A stretch of 19,691 nucleotides of DNA, taken from positions 1 through 19,691 of the forward strand of contig CAZCAI010000091.1 of the NCBI GenBank assembly GCA_964496595.1. Reading direction: 5' to 3'. Source of the stretch: JAAAOZ01 sp964496595. GTDB taxonomy: Bacteria; Chloroflexota; Anaerolineae; B4-G1; SLSP01. The notes under the pieces are model-generated. The model made no database searches and was not told the origin of the DNA. It worked only from the letters and a program-made list of their open reading frames with translations. Shown in pieces: positions 1 to 7,856 of this stretch (the stretch's first letter is position 1; the number at the start of each line of letters is the position of its first letter). Position numbers and translations under genes: made by a program.

Positions 1-60
1 CGCGTAGGCGGTCGCTTGGCGCGTTAGCGCCTGTCTCAGGACTTCAGTCCGGGAACACAC
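1..60. repeat. Mini-hairpin repeat at left window edge
   Basis: Two adjacent short palindromes are visible: GGCGCGTTAGCGCC at 18-31 (5-bp arms, GTTA loop) and GGACTTCAGTCC at 39-50 (5-bp arms, TC loop). A similar pair of 5-bp-arm hairpins lies at the right edge of the window. I infer a dispersed palindromic repeat of the sort common between genes in Chloroflexota. Bases 61-167 contain no gene or structure I can name. Confidence 0.5.
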
Positions 61-167
61 AACATTTCACCCAAAAACCAATAAGATCCAAGAAGGGGAT
101 GCTCCCCCGCCAAAGCGCAACGTCGCCAAGATTTTTAAAGTTCGAGCTGGTTGTATTCACCACATAA

Positions 168-1640
<1,473 letters not shown>

Positions 1641-1648
1641 TGTTTCCT

Positions 1649-2326
1649 CTATGCCTCCTCGCGCAGGACGTAGCCCACGCCTCGGATGGTCTGGATGAGG
1701 CGCGGTTCGCCCTCGGCCTCCAGCTTTTTGCGCAGATAGCCCACGTAGACCTCCAGCACGTTGTCATCGCCTTGGAAATCATAGCCCCAGACCTGGGTGA
1801 GGAGTTGGCGACGTTCCAGCACCTGGCGCGGATGGCGCATCAGGGTCTGGAGGAGATCGAACTCCGTCGGCGTGAGCGAGATGGGCCGGCCGGCGCGCTG
1901 CACCTCGCGGGTGACGGGGTCTAGCGCGAGATCGGCGAACACGAGCGGCTCCTGCGTCCCTTTACCCGCGCGGCGCAGAAGTGCGCGCACCCGGGCCACC
2001 AACTCGGAGGAGGCGAAGGGCTTGACCAGGTAATCGTCCGCGCCGCGCTCCAGGCCCTCGACGCGATTTTGAACCGCGTCCCGCGCTGTGAGCATCAAAA
2101 TCGGCGTCTCATCCTGGCCGGCGCGCAACTCCTCCAGCACACTGATGCCGTCCAACTTAGGCAGCATCCAATCCAAGATGATGACGTCCGGCCGCTCCTC
2201 GTAGGCCTTCGCCAGCGCGGTTTCGCCATCGGTGACCGTCGTCACCTCGTAGCCCTCGTAGGCCAACGTCCGCTGCAACATCTTGAGCAAGCGCTGGTCG
2301 TCGTCCACAATCAATACTTTGTTCAC
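1649..2326 (-). CDS. OmpR/PhoB-family response regulator
   Basis: A 225-residue transcription factor. The receiver domain (about 1-115) has acidic pocket residues D8-D10, phospho-acceptor D52 (LDWMLP), T80 and K102 (VKPF). The C-terminal winged helix (about 130-223) has the family signature: LTPTEFDLL, a recognition-helix region, NVLEVYVGYLRKKLE and IQTIRGVGYVL. I chose the GTG at 2326: AAAGGAG sits 6 nt upstream and translation then begins directly with the receiver strand NKVLIVDDD. The upstream in-frame ATG at 2356 would add 10 unrelated residues and has no good ribosome site. The leader holds a palindrome CGGAATGGCATTCCG (2346-2360) and a larger AT-rich hairpin. Predicted targets are the boxes at 3674-3713 and 5040-5079. 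No such boxes are seen at its own promoter. Confidence 0.95.
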   Translation of the reverse strand: MNKVLIVDDDQRLLKMLQRTLAYEGYEVTTVTDGETALAKAYEERPDVIILDWMLPKLDGISVLEELRAGQDETPILMLTARDAVQNRVEGLERGADDYLVKPFASSELVARVRALLRRAGKGTQEPLVFADLALDPVTREVQRAGRPISLTPTEFDLLQTLMRHPRQVLERRQLLTQVWGYDFQGDDNVLEVYVGYLRKKLEAEGEPRLIQTIRGVGYVLREEA

Positions 2327-2359
2327 GTTGTGCTCCTTTGGTGATCGGAATGGCATTCC

Positions 2360-2450
2360 GTAATTGGGAATTTAGAATTGCGAATTGCGAATAATGTTGT
2401 TGAGTAAAGATTCAAAATTCTAAATTCGCAATTCGCAATTCGCAATTTAC
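2360..2450. repeat. AT-rich heptamer-repeat hairpin in regulator leader
   Basis: The left arm contains units GAATTTA, GAATTGC, GAATTGC, GAATAAT; the right arm contains CGCAATT three times. The arms pair through AATTTAGAATT (left) and AATTCTAAATT (right), giving a long imperfect hairpin. A second copy with fewer heptamers lies at 13349-13409 inside a MITE. The hairpin lies between the predicted -10 (2469-2474) and the GTG start, so it would be transcribed as part of the 5' leader. Confidence 0.8.
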
Positions 2451-2468
2451 CGCTTTGTTGCTTCCCTT

Positions 2469-2474
2469 ATTATA
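2469..2474 (-). promoter_or_regulatory. Candidate -10 (TATAAT) for the two-component operon
   Basis: On the minus strand a perfect TATAAT follows a GGGGG run, about 140 nt upstream of the regulator GTG. No convincing -35 sits 16-18 nt upstream. If real, the transcript would start near 2462 and carry the heptamer hairpin in its leader. Confidence 0.4.
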
Positions 2475-2520
2475 CCCCCTAAAGTGGACGAGTTATCACT
2501 AAAGGGCAAAACCGCGATGC

Positions 2521-2554
2521 AAAAGCGCGAGGCCTCTTGAAAGGCCCCGCGCTT
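2521..2554 (-). terminator. Rho-independent terminator of the secreted repeat protein gene
   Basis: AAGCGCG-A-GGCCT pairs with AGGCC-C-CGCGCTT around a short loop, followed on the minus strand by TTTT. It lies about 27 nt after the stop codon at 2581 and separates that gene from the two-component operon. Confidence 0.75.
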
Positions 2555-2580
2555 GGATTTAGGTAGTTAGTCTTTGTGGA

Positions 2581-3573
2581 TTACAGGTCGTCGCCGGCTG
2601 CGGGCGGGGTGAAGCCGCCGCGCCGACCGAAGCCGGTGTCCGTGCTATCATCTGCGCCCGGCGCGCCGGGCGCTCGACCACCAAAACCGGGGCAATCTTC
2701 CGGGTTGCCGGGCATCCCTGGGCCGCCAGGTAGCATCCCGCGCCCGCGAGCGCCGCCTCGCCCCCCGCGCTTTCCAGCCCCAGGCGCCATCATCCCGCCG
2801 CGCCCGAAGCCAAACTGCATCTCATCGGCCTCTTCCTGGGTGAGGATGCCATCCGCCACGGCTTCTGCTAACGCGGCCTCGAAGGCTGCTTCTAAGTTAT
2901 CGTGCACCGTCGTCGCCTCCAAGCCCTGCGCCTCCAACAGATCGGTGAGCGTCTGGCCCTCGGCGCGGGCGGCCTCCAACTCCTCGACTGTCATATTTAA
3001 CACTTCGGCCAGCAATGCCTCGCGATTCAGGTACTCCTCCTGCAACGTCCGGCGGCGGGCCATCTCGTCGGCCTGCTCCTGGGTGATGATGCCTTCCTCC
3101 ACGGCCTGGGCGATGGCGGCCTCGTGAGCCTCCTCGCGCGCGGCCTGGAGTTCATCCGTGGTGATGTCCAGCGCATCGGCCAGCAATGCTTCTTTGTCGA
3201 TACCGCCGGCCTGCCCGCGCATCTGGCCGCGAGCGCCGGGGAATCCGAAGCGTCCGCCCCAGACCAACATCCGATCCGCCTGCTCGCGTGTGATGAGGCC
3301 CTCGTCTACGGCCTGCTCGATCCCGGCCTCGAAGGCGGCCTCGTGCGCCGCCTCTAGCTCCTCAACGCTGATGCCCAGCGTCTCGGCCAGCAATTCTGCG
3401 GGGTTGATGTCGATTTCGCCGCCGGGGAAACCGGGGCCGCCCTGATGGAACGGCGCGTTGCCGGTGGCCGCGCTGACGATATTGGTCTCTCCAAACAGCC
3501 AAACCCCGGCGAGTGCAAGCACCAAAGCCAAACTGCCCATCATCGCTACGAACATCCATTTCTTCTTAAACAT
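2581..3573 (-). CDS. Secreted three-repeat helical protein with Gly-rich tail
   Basis: A 330-residue exported protein. Seen: a basic N-terminus and hydrophobic signal segment (about 1-36, KKKW then a Leu/Val/Ala core, possible cleavage near SAATG), then three related helical repeats at about 58-102, 128-171 and 186-252. Each follows the pattern LLAxxLxxxxEELxAA...A(V/E)xxGxITxEQADxM. The third has an insert of about 24 residues. The tail (about 253-330) is rich in Gly, Pro, Arg and Met. The repeats resemble small YckD/DUF2680-like exported proteins (recollection, not verified). The start at 3573 is set by AGGAGG 7 nt upstream; an earlier in-frame ATG at 3648 is translated repeat DNA. Its promoter carries four regulator boxes, so I infer it belongs to the envelope-stress regulon, perhaps as a periplasmic chaperone or signal-tuning partner. 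Molecular function is unknown. Confidence 0.85.
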   Translation of the reverse strand: MFKKKWMFVAMMGSLALVLALAGVWLFGETNIVSAATGNAPFHQGGPGFPGGEIDINPAELLAETLGISVEELEAAHEAAFEAGIEQAVDEGLITREQADRMLVWGGRFGFPGARGQMRGQAGGIDKEALLADALDITTDELQAAREEAHEAAIAQAVEEGIITQEQADEMARRRTLQEEYLNREALLAEVLNMTVEELEAARAEGQTLTDLLEAQGLEATTVHDNLEAAFEAALAEAVADGILTQEEADEMQFGFGRGGMMAPGAGKRGGRGGARGRGMLPGGPGMPGNPEDCPGFGGRAPGAPGADDSTDTGFGRRGGFTPPAAGDDL

Positions 3574-3609
3574 TTGTCTACCTCCTGTAGTGTGCTGAGA
3601 TTTGTTGCT

Positions 3610-3644
3610 AATATCCAATTTCCAACTTCCAACTTCCATTTCCC
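3610..3644. repeat. Tandem heptamer array, 5 units, in leader
   Basis: Plus-strand units are AATATCC, AATTTCC, AACTTCC (twice) and ATTTCCC, in exact 7-nt register. In mRNA sense the unit is GGAAGTT-like. The array lies between the predicted -10 (3658-3663) and the start codon at 3573, so it is probably transcribed. Confidence 0.8.
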
Positions 3645-3657
3645 TCACGACGCTTTT

Positions 3658-3713
3658 ATCATATCCCCCGCGCCTGAAAATAACCTGAGAGATTCCTGAG
3701 AGGAGGCTGAGAG
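3658..3713 (-). promoter_or_regulatory. Promoter with four 11-bp-spaced regulator boxes
   Basis: Reading the minus strand: CTCTCAG, 4 nt, CTCTCAG, 4 nt, CTCTCAG, 4 nt, TTTTCAG, then exactly 10 nt, then TATGAT. Box positions on the plus strand are 3707-3713, 3696-3702, 3685-3691 and 3674-3680; the -10 is 3658-3663. No good -35 is present, because the last box occupies that region. This is typical of promoters activated by PhoB/OmpR-type regulators binding 7+4-bp direct repeats. The same layout lies upstream of htrA. Confidence 0.8.
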
Positions 3714-3718
3714 TTTTC

Positions 3719-4942
3719 CTATGGACGGGCAGACAGCGTCAACGGGAGCGACAAGCGTTCGCCATTGCGGATCACGGTCAGCTCGATGGTGTGGCCCGGC
3801 TCGGTCTCGAAGATGAGGTAGGTGTTGAGATCGGAGAAGCTGTCGGTGGACTGGTCGTCGATGGCGATGACCAGGTCGCCGCCCTGGCCCGTCTGGGGAT
3901 TCGCGCTGATCAAGCCGGCTTCATCCGCCGGGCTGCCGGGGACGACGCCGAGGACGTAGGTGCCCTGGGTTTGGGGCAGATCGTACCGCACCTGATCCGC
4001 CAGCGAAATCTCGCCATCGAAACTGGCGCCTATGTAGGCGTAGTTGACCTCACCGTGCTCGATGAGGTTGGGGATGACCCGTTTGATGACGGCGACGGGA
4101 ATGGAGAATCCCACGCCGGAGTTCGTCCCCGTCGCGCTGACGATGGCCGCGTTGACGCCGATCACCTCGCCTGCCAGGTTCAGCAGCGGGCCGCCGGAGT
4201 TGCCGGGATTGATTGGCGCGTCGGTCTGGATGACCTGCGGCAGCGAGTAGGTGCTGCCCGTCGTCGTCGCGCGCTGGGAGCGGAGGTTGCGTCCCAGGCC
4301 GCTGATGATGCCCAGCGACATCGAGCCTTGCTCGCCAAAGGGGTTACCGATGGCGACGGCGAACTGGCCCACCTGGAGGCTGCCCGCTGCGGCCAGGGGG
4401 AGCGGCGTCACGCCGGCGGGCAGATCCTCGACCCGGAGCACGGCCAGGTCGCTATCGGCGTCCGCGCCCACCAGCGTGGCGTATCGGCGCTCGCCGGTGG
4501 CGAAGACCGCCTCATAGGTTCCCCTATCGGTCACCACGTGATGATTGGTGACGATGTGGCCGGCCTCGTCGTAGACGAAGCCGCTGCCGCTGCCGCCGGA
4601 GGGCAGCACGATGTAGACGACGGCGGGGTTGGCCGCCTGGTAGAGGCTCACGAGCGTTACCTCCAGCGTGCGCGCGTCCTCACCCGCCGCCATCGCGGTC
4701 GCGGCGGGCGGCGCCTCGTAATTGATCGGCGAGACCTCGCCTTGGGGCGTCGCTTTCGTCTGTTTGGTCTCTGGCTGGATGGCGGAGACTTCCGTTGGGC
4801 CGCTCTCGCGCGTCATCACGATCTCCGACGGGGTGGAGGGCGCGCAGCCCGCGACCAGCAGAAGTATCAGCGACAGCACGCTCAACAGCGCAATGCTCAA
4901 TTTTCTGTGGGCCGTCTTCCCAGGAGATGCTTTGATCTTCAT
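3719..4942 (-). CDS. HtrA/DegP-family serine protease lipoprotein with one PDZ domain
   Basis: A 407-residue trypsin-like envelope protease that should degrade misfolded exported proteins. Seen: a lipoprotein signal peptide with lipobox LVAGC (lipidated C33); a low-complexity linker to about residue 88; a protease domain with catalytic H135 (TNHHVV), D165 (SDLAVL) and S249 (GNSGGPL); and one C-terminal PDZ domain at about 305-405 (YIGASF, VVPGSPADEAGL, GDLVIAIDD). The triad is complete. The start at 4942 is favoured because GGAGGT lies 7 nt upstream; the ATG at 4966 has no such site. It follows an upstream PHP gene by 260 bp but has its own promoter with four regulator boxes, shared with the secreted repeat protein. 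HtrA control by a linked two-component system is established for CssRS in Bacillus; here it is inferred. The exact paralogue (degP, degQ or degS type) cannot be set. Confidence 0.95.
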   Translation of the reverse strand: MKIKASPGKTAHRKLSIALLSVLSLILLLVAGCAPSTPSEIVMTRESGPTEVSAIQPETKQTKATPQGEVSPINYEAPPAATAMAAGEDARTLEVTLVSLYQAANPAVVYIVLPSGGSGSGFVYDEAGHIVTNHHVVTDRGTYEAVFATGERRYATLVGADADSDLAVLRVEDLPAGVTPLPLAAAGSLQVGQFAVAIGNPFGEQGSMSLGIISGLGRNLRSQRATTTGSTYSLPQVIQTDAPINPGNSGGPLLNLAGEVIGVNAAIVSATGTNSGVGFSIPVAVIKRVIPNLIEHGEVNYAYIGASFDGEISLADQVRYDLPQTQGTYVLGVVPGSPADEAGLISANPQTGQGGDLVIAIDDQSTDSFSDLNTYLIFETEPGHTIELTVIRNGERLSLPLTLSARP

Positions 4943-4960
4943 AGATTTAACCTCCATAGC

Positions 4961-5023
4961 TCTCAATCCTTAATTCTTGATCCTCGATTCTTAATCCTCA
5001 ATCCTCAATCCTCAACCCTAACC
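4961..5023. repeat. Tandem heptamer array, 9 units, in htrA leader
   Basis: Nine contiguous 7-nt units in exact register, of type YCTYRAT (for example CCTCAAT at 4996-5002 and again at 5003-5009; TCTTAAT; CCTCGAT; CCTAACC). In mRNA sense the unit is ATTGAGG-like. The array runs from just after the -10 (5024-5029) to about 20 nt before the start codon. Confidence 0.85.
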
Positions 5024-5079
5024 ATCTTACCACATACACCTAAGAACATGCCAAGAGAAAGCTGAGAATTTTCTCAGGA
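5024..5079 (-). promoter_or_regulatory. htrA promoter with four 11-bp-spaced regulator boxes
   Basis: Minus strand: TCCTGAG, 4 nt, TTCTCAG, 4 nt, CTCTTGG, 4 nt, TTCTTAG, then exactly 10 nt, then TAAGAT. Plus-strand box starts are 5073, 5062, 5051 and 5040, each 11 bp apart; the -10 is 5024-5029. Boxes are weaker than those at 3674-3713 but spacing and distance to the -10 are identical. The two outer boxes together form a perfect 16-bp palindrome at 5062-5077. Bases 5080-5202 show no other clear signal. Confidence 0.75.
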
Positions 5080-5202
5080 AGCCGGGAGGTAACGACACCG
5101 TGAGGGGTTGAGGGGATGCAATCAAAAGAGGGCCTGGGGCTAGTCGCAGCAGACCAGGCGACGGAGCGATTAACAGAGAGGGTTCAGATGGGCGAAAGTG
5201 GC

Positions 5203-6264
5203 TTACACGACGTAGACCGGACTGGAGAAGATCCAGCCGATTTTCCGCCCTTTGTAGCGGCGGTAGACCTCGACACGGTAGATGCCCGGCTCCACGGAGG
5301 TGTATTGCAGTTCGTCGCCGCGCGCCTTTTGGATGCGCTCGCCATCGTGGATGAGGTGAATCTCGCCGGGGGCCGGCAACTCCACGTGGATGGTGACCGC
5401 GCCCAGGCGCTTCAACTCCTCGCCGACGGTGGCCTGCGCTGAGCCGCTGCGCACGTGGAAGCGAAAGCCGCGCGTCGAATGCGGAAGATCGTAGCCGACC
5501 CACGTACGACCGGCGCGCAACGCCTCGTAGATCAACACCTTGTCGTGCTCGGCATCCCCTCTCAGCGCCTCGGTGGTCAGGAGATGCGTGTTGACGCAGC
5601 GGAAGAGATACTCGTAGGGGAAAAGCGTGCGCGAGATCGGCCCCCAGTGATAGCGTTCCCCATGGGCATCCGCCCCGCCGATCACGGCCAGGCGCTGCCC
5701 CTTGTTTAGCAGCTCATCCCACAGCTTGAGCGTCCTGCGGTAAGGGCCACGGATGCCCCAATCGGGATGCAAGGCGTAGATCAATGCGGCGGGCAACGAC
5801 CAGAGCAGCCCTTTGAACTCCGACATATAATTCCACAACTCGATGCCCGTGACACCCTCGACGGGCCAATCGACCCAGGGAATGGCCTGCGTATCGCGGC
5901 GGAGGGGGCTGCGCTTCTCTACGGGATGCGCGAGGTAACAGAAACCATCGCGCGCCCGCACCGCCTGGATCAGCGTCTGAGAGCTGCCAAAAGTGTACGG
6001 GGCCATCTCGTGCTGGGCATCGTAGGCCAGCAGGTGATTCGCCTGGGGACGGCGACGCACATTGTGCAATTCCTCGCCGACGAGCACTAAGACGTTATTG
6101 TAATAGCCCGTGATCTCGCGCGCCCAGACATTGTGATCGGTGACAATCACAAAATTGAGGTGGGCCTCGCTTGCCGCCCACGCAATCTCTTGGTGGGTAG
6201 CCTGGCCATCTGAGTAGACGGAGTGGACGTGGGGGTTGCCCACATACTCGCGGTATGATCTCAT
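5203..6264 (-). CDS. PHP-domain metal-dependent phosphoesterase
   Basis: A 353-residue probably cytoplasmic hydrolase; no signal peptide is seen. PHP metal-binding motifs: H12 and H14 with D19 (HVHSVYSDG), D43-H44 (TDHN), E64-E65 (GEE), H113 (YLAHP), and D199 and H201 (GGADAHG). Together they give a full trinuclear-site pattern. Residues about 1-205 form the PHP fold. Residues about 250-353 look like an added beta-rich module (HSTRGFRFHVRSGSA through IGWIFSSPVYV). Many stand-alone PHP proteins act on small phosphates or nucleotides; the substrate here cannot be told. ATG 6264 has AGGAAAC just upstream. It is the first minus-strand gene of the block, divergent from the ROK kinase, and its predicted promoter overlaps a MITE edge. 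Confidence 0.88.
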   Translation of the reverse strand: MRSYREYVGNPHVHSVYSDGQATHQEIAWAASEAHLNFVIVTDHNVWAREITGYYNNVLVLVGEELHNVRRRPQANHLLAYDAQHEMAPYTFGSSQTLIQAVRARDGFCYLAHPVEKRSPLRRDTQAIPWVDWPVEGVTGIELWNYMSEFKGLLWSLPAALIYALHPDWGIRGPYRRTLKLWDELLNKGQRLAVIGGADAHGERYHWGPISRTLFPYEYLFRCVNTHLLTTEALRGDAEHDKVLIYEALRAGRTWVGYDLPHSTRGFRFHVRSGSAQATVGEELKRLGAVTIHVELPAPGEIHLIHDGERIQKARGDELQYTSVEPGIYRVEVYRRYKGRKIGWIFSSPVYVV

Positions 6265-6294
6265 AGTTTCCTGTTCCGAGGCGCGCCGTTAAAC

Positions 6295-6323
6295 ATTTTA
6301 GAAATAGGATGATTCATCTACAA
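6295..6323 (-). promoter_or_regulatory. Predicted promoter of the PHP gene, partly inside a MITE
   Basis: Minus strand: TTGTAG (6318-6323), 17-nt spacer, TAAAAT (6295-6300). The -35 lies inside the MITE at 6307-6483 and the -10 overlaps the first bases of the left 9-bp flanking repeat. The leader would be about 24 nt. Confidence 0.5.
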
Positions 6324-6483
6324 GCGAAAATGGGTTTACACTTTAGTTCTTACAATTTTAGTTCGTAGTAAGCCTCGAAGCGCTATCGGAGTGGCGTTTT
6401 TCGGGCTTCGCAACGGCACTCCATTCCATCGCGCAGCGGATGCCTGACTACGAACAAGTGTTAACCAATTAGTGAACCATCCC
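6307..6483. mobile_element. MITE-like palindromic element with 9-bp flanking repeats
   Basis: A 177-bp segment is flanked by direct repeats TTAGAAATA (6298-6306 and 6484-6492; the match runs on for GG). The ends are inverted: GGATGATTCA on the left, and the reverse complement of the right end reads GGGATGGTTCA. Further in, GGTTTACACTT pairs with a right-arm GGTTAACACTT. Deeper still GTTCGTAGT (6361-6369) pairs perfectly with ACTACGAAC (6447-6455). No coding capacity. The left arm carries two extra AT-rich inserts, so the arms are imperfect. Confidence 0.65.
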
Positions 6484-6599
6484 TTAGAAATAGGCCATTT
6501 TCTTGGAATGGTCTAAGGTCATCTTATCGATAATGGAGGAAATGTCAATCGATTTCTTGATTGCGACAATCTGCCGTAATGCAAATACATTGTTGCGGG

Positions 6600-6628
6600 T
6601 TGTTTCTTTGATCAAATACCCCTATAAT
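6600..6628 (+). promoter_or_regulatory. Sigma-70-type promoter of the ROK kinase gene
   Basis: TTGTTT (6600-6605), a 17-nt spacer, and perfect TATAAT (6623-6628). The transcript would start near 6635 and have a leader of about 117 nt containing a heptamer array. Between the MITE end (6492) and this promoter I see no other signal. Confidence 0.7.
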
Positions 6629-6698
6629 AAAGGCGTCAGAATCAGAAGTAGGGAAAGAGGAAAAGAGGGTAAGACGTGTCTTAATCCCTCATCATCAA

Positions 6699-6733
6699 AA
6701 CTTGTAACTTTCAACTCGTAACCTTTAACTTAT
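6699..6733. repeat. Tandem heptamer array, 5 units, in ROK leader
   Basis: Units AACTTGT, AACTTTC, AACTCGT, AACCTTT and AACTTAT run in exact 7-nt register, ending 8 nt before the AGGAGG ribosome site. It lies inside the predicted 5' leader, as do the arrays of the RR, secreted-protein and htrA genes. Confidence 0.75.
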
Positions 6734-6751
6734 TTTCTTGTAGGAGGTCGG

Positions 6752-7711
6752 ATGTCATCTTTGCGATTTGTAGCGGTTGATTTAGGTGGCACTCAGATCC
6801 GGGCCGCGCGATATACGGCGGATGGGGTGCAGGAGGCGCGCGTCGCTATGGCGACCGGGGCCTCGGACGGCGTGGAGTTCGTGATGCGGCGGGTCAAGTC
6901 CGCCGTTCGCCAGGTGTGGCCCATGGATGAGAAGGTCTCGGCGATTGGCATCGGCGCGCCGGGGCCGGTGGATTTCCACCAGGGGATTTTGCGCTTCGCG
7001 CCGAATCTACCGGGATGGGAGAACGTCCCTCTGCGCGATGAGTTACTCGATACCTTCGACATCCCTGTCTTCTTAGGCAACGACGCGGATGTCGCGGGCC
7101 TGGGTGAGCATCGCTTTGGCGCCGGGCAGGGTGTCTCCGATATGATCTATATGACGATCAGCACCGGCGTGGGCGGGGGGATGATCTTCGATAACCGGCT
7201 CTTTACCGGCGGCCAGGGCCTGGGCGGCGAAATCGGCCACATGGCCGTGGATCCCCACGGCCCGCGATGTAATTGCGGCAACATCGGCTGCTTAGAGGTG
7301 ATGGCCTCCGGCACGGCGATTGCTCGCCGGGCGCGTCAGCGCCTCGAGGCCGGAGAGCCTTCGATGCTGCGCGAGATGGTTGTGGGCGATCTCGACCGGA
7401 TCACGGCCAAAGAGGTGAACGAGGCCGGCGCGGCGGGCGATGACCTGGCGCTGGCGCTCTTCGAGGAGGCCGGCGTTTACCTCGGCTCGGCCATCGTCAG
7501 CTTGATGTACATGCTCAACCCCGCGCTCTTTGTGTTGGGCGGCGGCGTGACCCACGCCGGCGATCTGATCTTTGACCCCATTCGGCGGATTGTGAAAGAG
7601 CGCGCGCCGGAGGTTTACCAGGAGCGCACCAAGATCGTCAAAGCTGAGCTAGGCCAGGATGTGGGGTTGTGGGGCGCGCTGGCGCTCTGTTTGATGGAGT
7701 TGCATCTGTAA
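6752..7711 (+). CDS. ROK-family sugar kinase, probable glucokinase
   Basis: A 319-residue cytoplasmic kinase, normal length for the family. Seen: N-terminal ATP-binding motif AVDLGGTQIRAARY (8-21); GAPGPVD (69-74); sugar-site LGNDADVAGLGEH with catalytic D111; STGVGGGMIFD (137-147); the ROK zinc site with H163 and C173, C175, C180 (CNCGNIGC followed by LE), preceded by sugar-contacting E160. The E-x-G-H plus zinc motif combination is usual for ROK glucokinases (glucose to glucose-6-phosphate), though other ROK kinases for N-acetyl sugars or fructose share it. There is no DNA-binding N-terminus, so it is not a ROK repressor. The start has TAGGAGG 6 nt upstream. A single-gene unit with its own promoter and strong terminator. 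Confidence 0.92.
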   Translation: MSSLRFVAVDLGGTQIRAARYTADGVQEARVAMATGASDGVEFVMRRVKSAVRQVWPMDEKVSAIGIGAPGPVDFHQGILRFAPNLPGWENVPLRDELLDTFDIPVFLGNDADVAGLGEHRFGAGQGVSDMIYMTISTGVGGGMIFDNRLFTGGQGLGGEIGHMAVDPHGPRCNCGNIGCLEVMASGTAIARRARQRLEAGEPSMLREMVVGDLDRITAKEVNEAGAAGDDLALALFEEAGVYLGSAIVSLMYMLNPALFVLGGGVTHAGDLIFDPIRRIVKERAPEVYQERTKIVKAELGQDVGLWGALALCLMELHL

Positions 7712-7758
7712 TCCGGCCTTTAATCGCTCGTCTGCGATCGCCAGATTCAAAACCTTCC

Positions 7759-7786
7759 AGGGCGGGACTCCCCGCCCTGTTTTTTT
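7759..7786 (+). terminator. Rho-independent terminator of the ROK gene
   Basis: AGGGCGGG, loop ACTC, CCCGCCCT, then a G and a run of seven T. A textbook intrinsic terminator 47 nt after the ROK stop. Confidence 0.95.
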
Positions 7787-7815
7787 GTGGATGGCGCGAT
7801 GTGGGCGTCGAAGTG

Positions 7816-7824
7816 TGGTAGAAT
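7816..7824 (+). promoter_or_regulatory. Extended -10 promoter of the VanW-family gene
   Basis: TGGTAGAAT gives a TGn extension plus TAGAAT (5 of 6 to consensus). No good -35 at 16-18 nt, as expected for an extended -10. The leader would be about 25 nt to the ATG at 7857. Confidence 0.45.
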
Positions 7825-7856
7825 GGAAAGTGTAACCAATGACGGCGGGAGGTGAG

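Noticed and set aside
2469..2580. Autoregulation of the response regulator through the same boxes
   Set aside because: The 10-nt-before-the--10 position and the 11-bp phases upstream do not contain CTCTCAG-like sequence, so no autoregulatory site is supported.
4961..5023. Possible CRISPR array
   Set aside because: Units are 7 nt, contiguous and without spacers, so this is a short tandem repeat.
3791..5065. 424-codon plus-strand open frame opposite htrA
   Set aside because: It is the antisense shadow of htrA, whose catalytic triad, lipobox, PDZ domain and ribosome site are all clear. The shadow has no ribosome site or recognisable domain.
5027..5503. 158-codon minus-strand open frame overlapping the PHP gene end
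   Set aside because: A different frame of the PHP gene with Arg/Pro/Gly-rich shadow composition; it also crosses the htrA promoter boxes.
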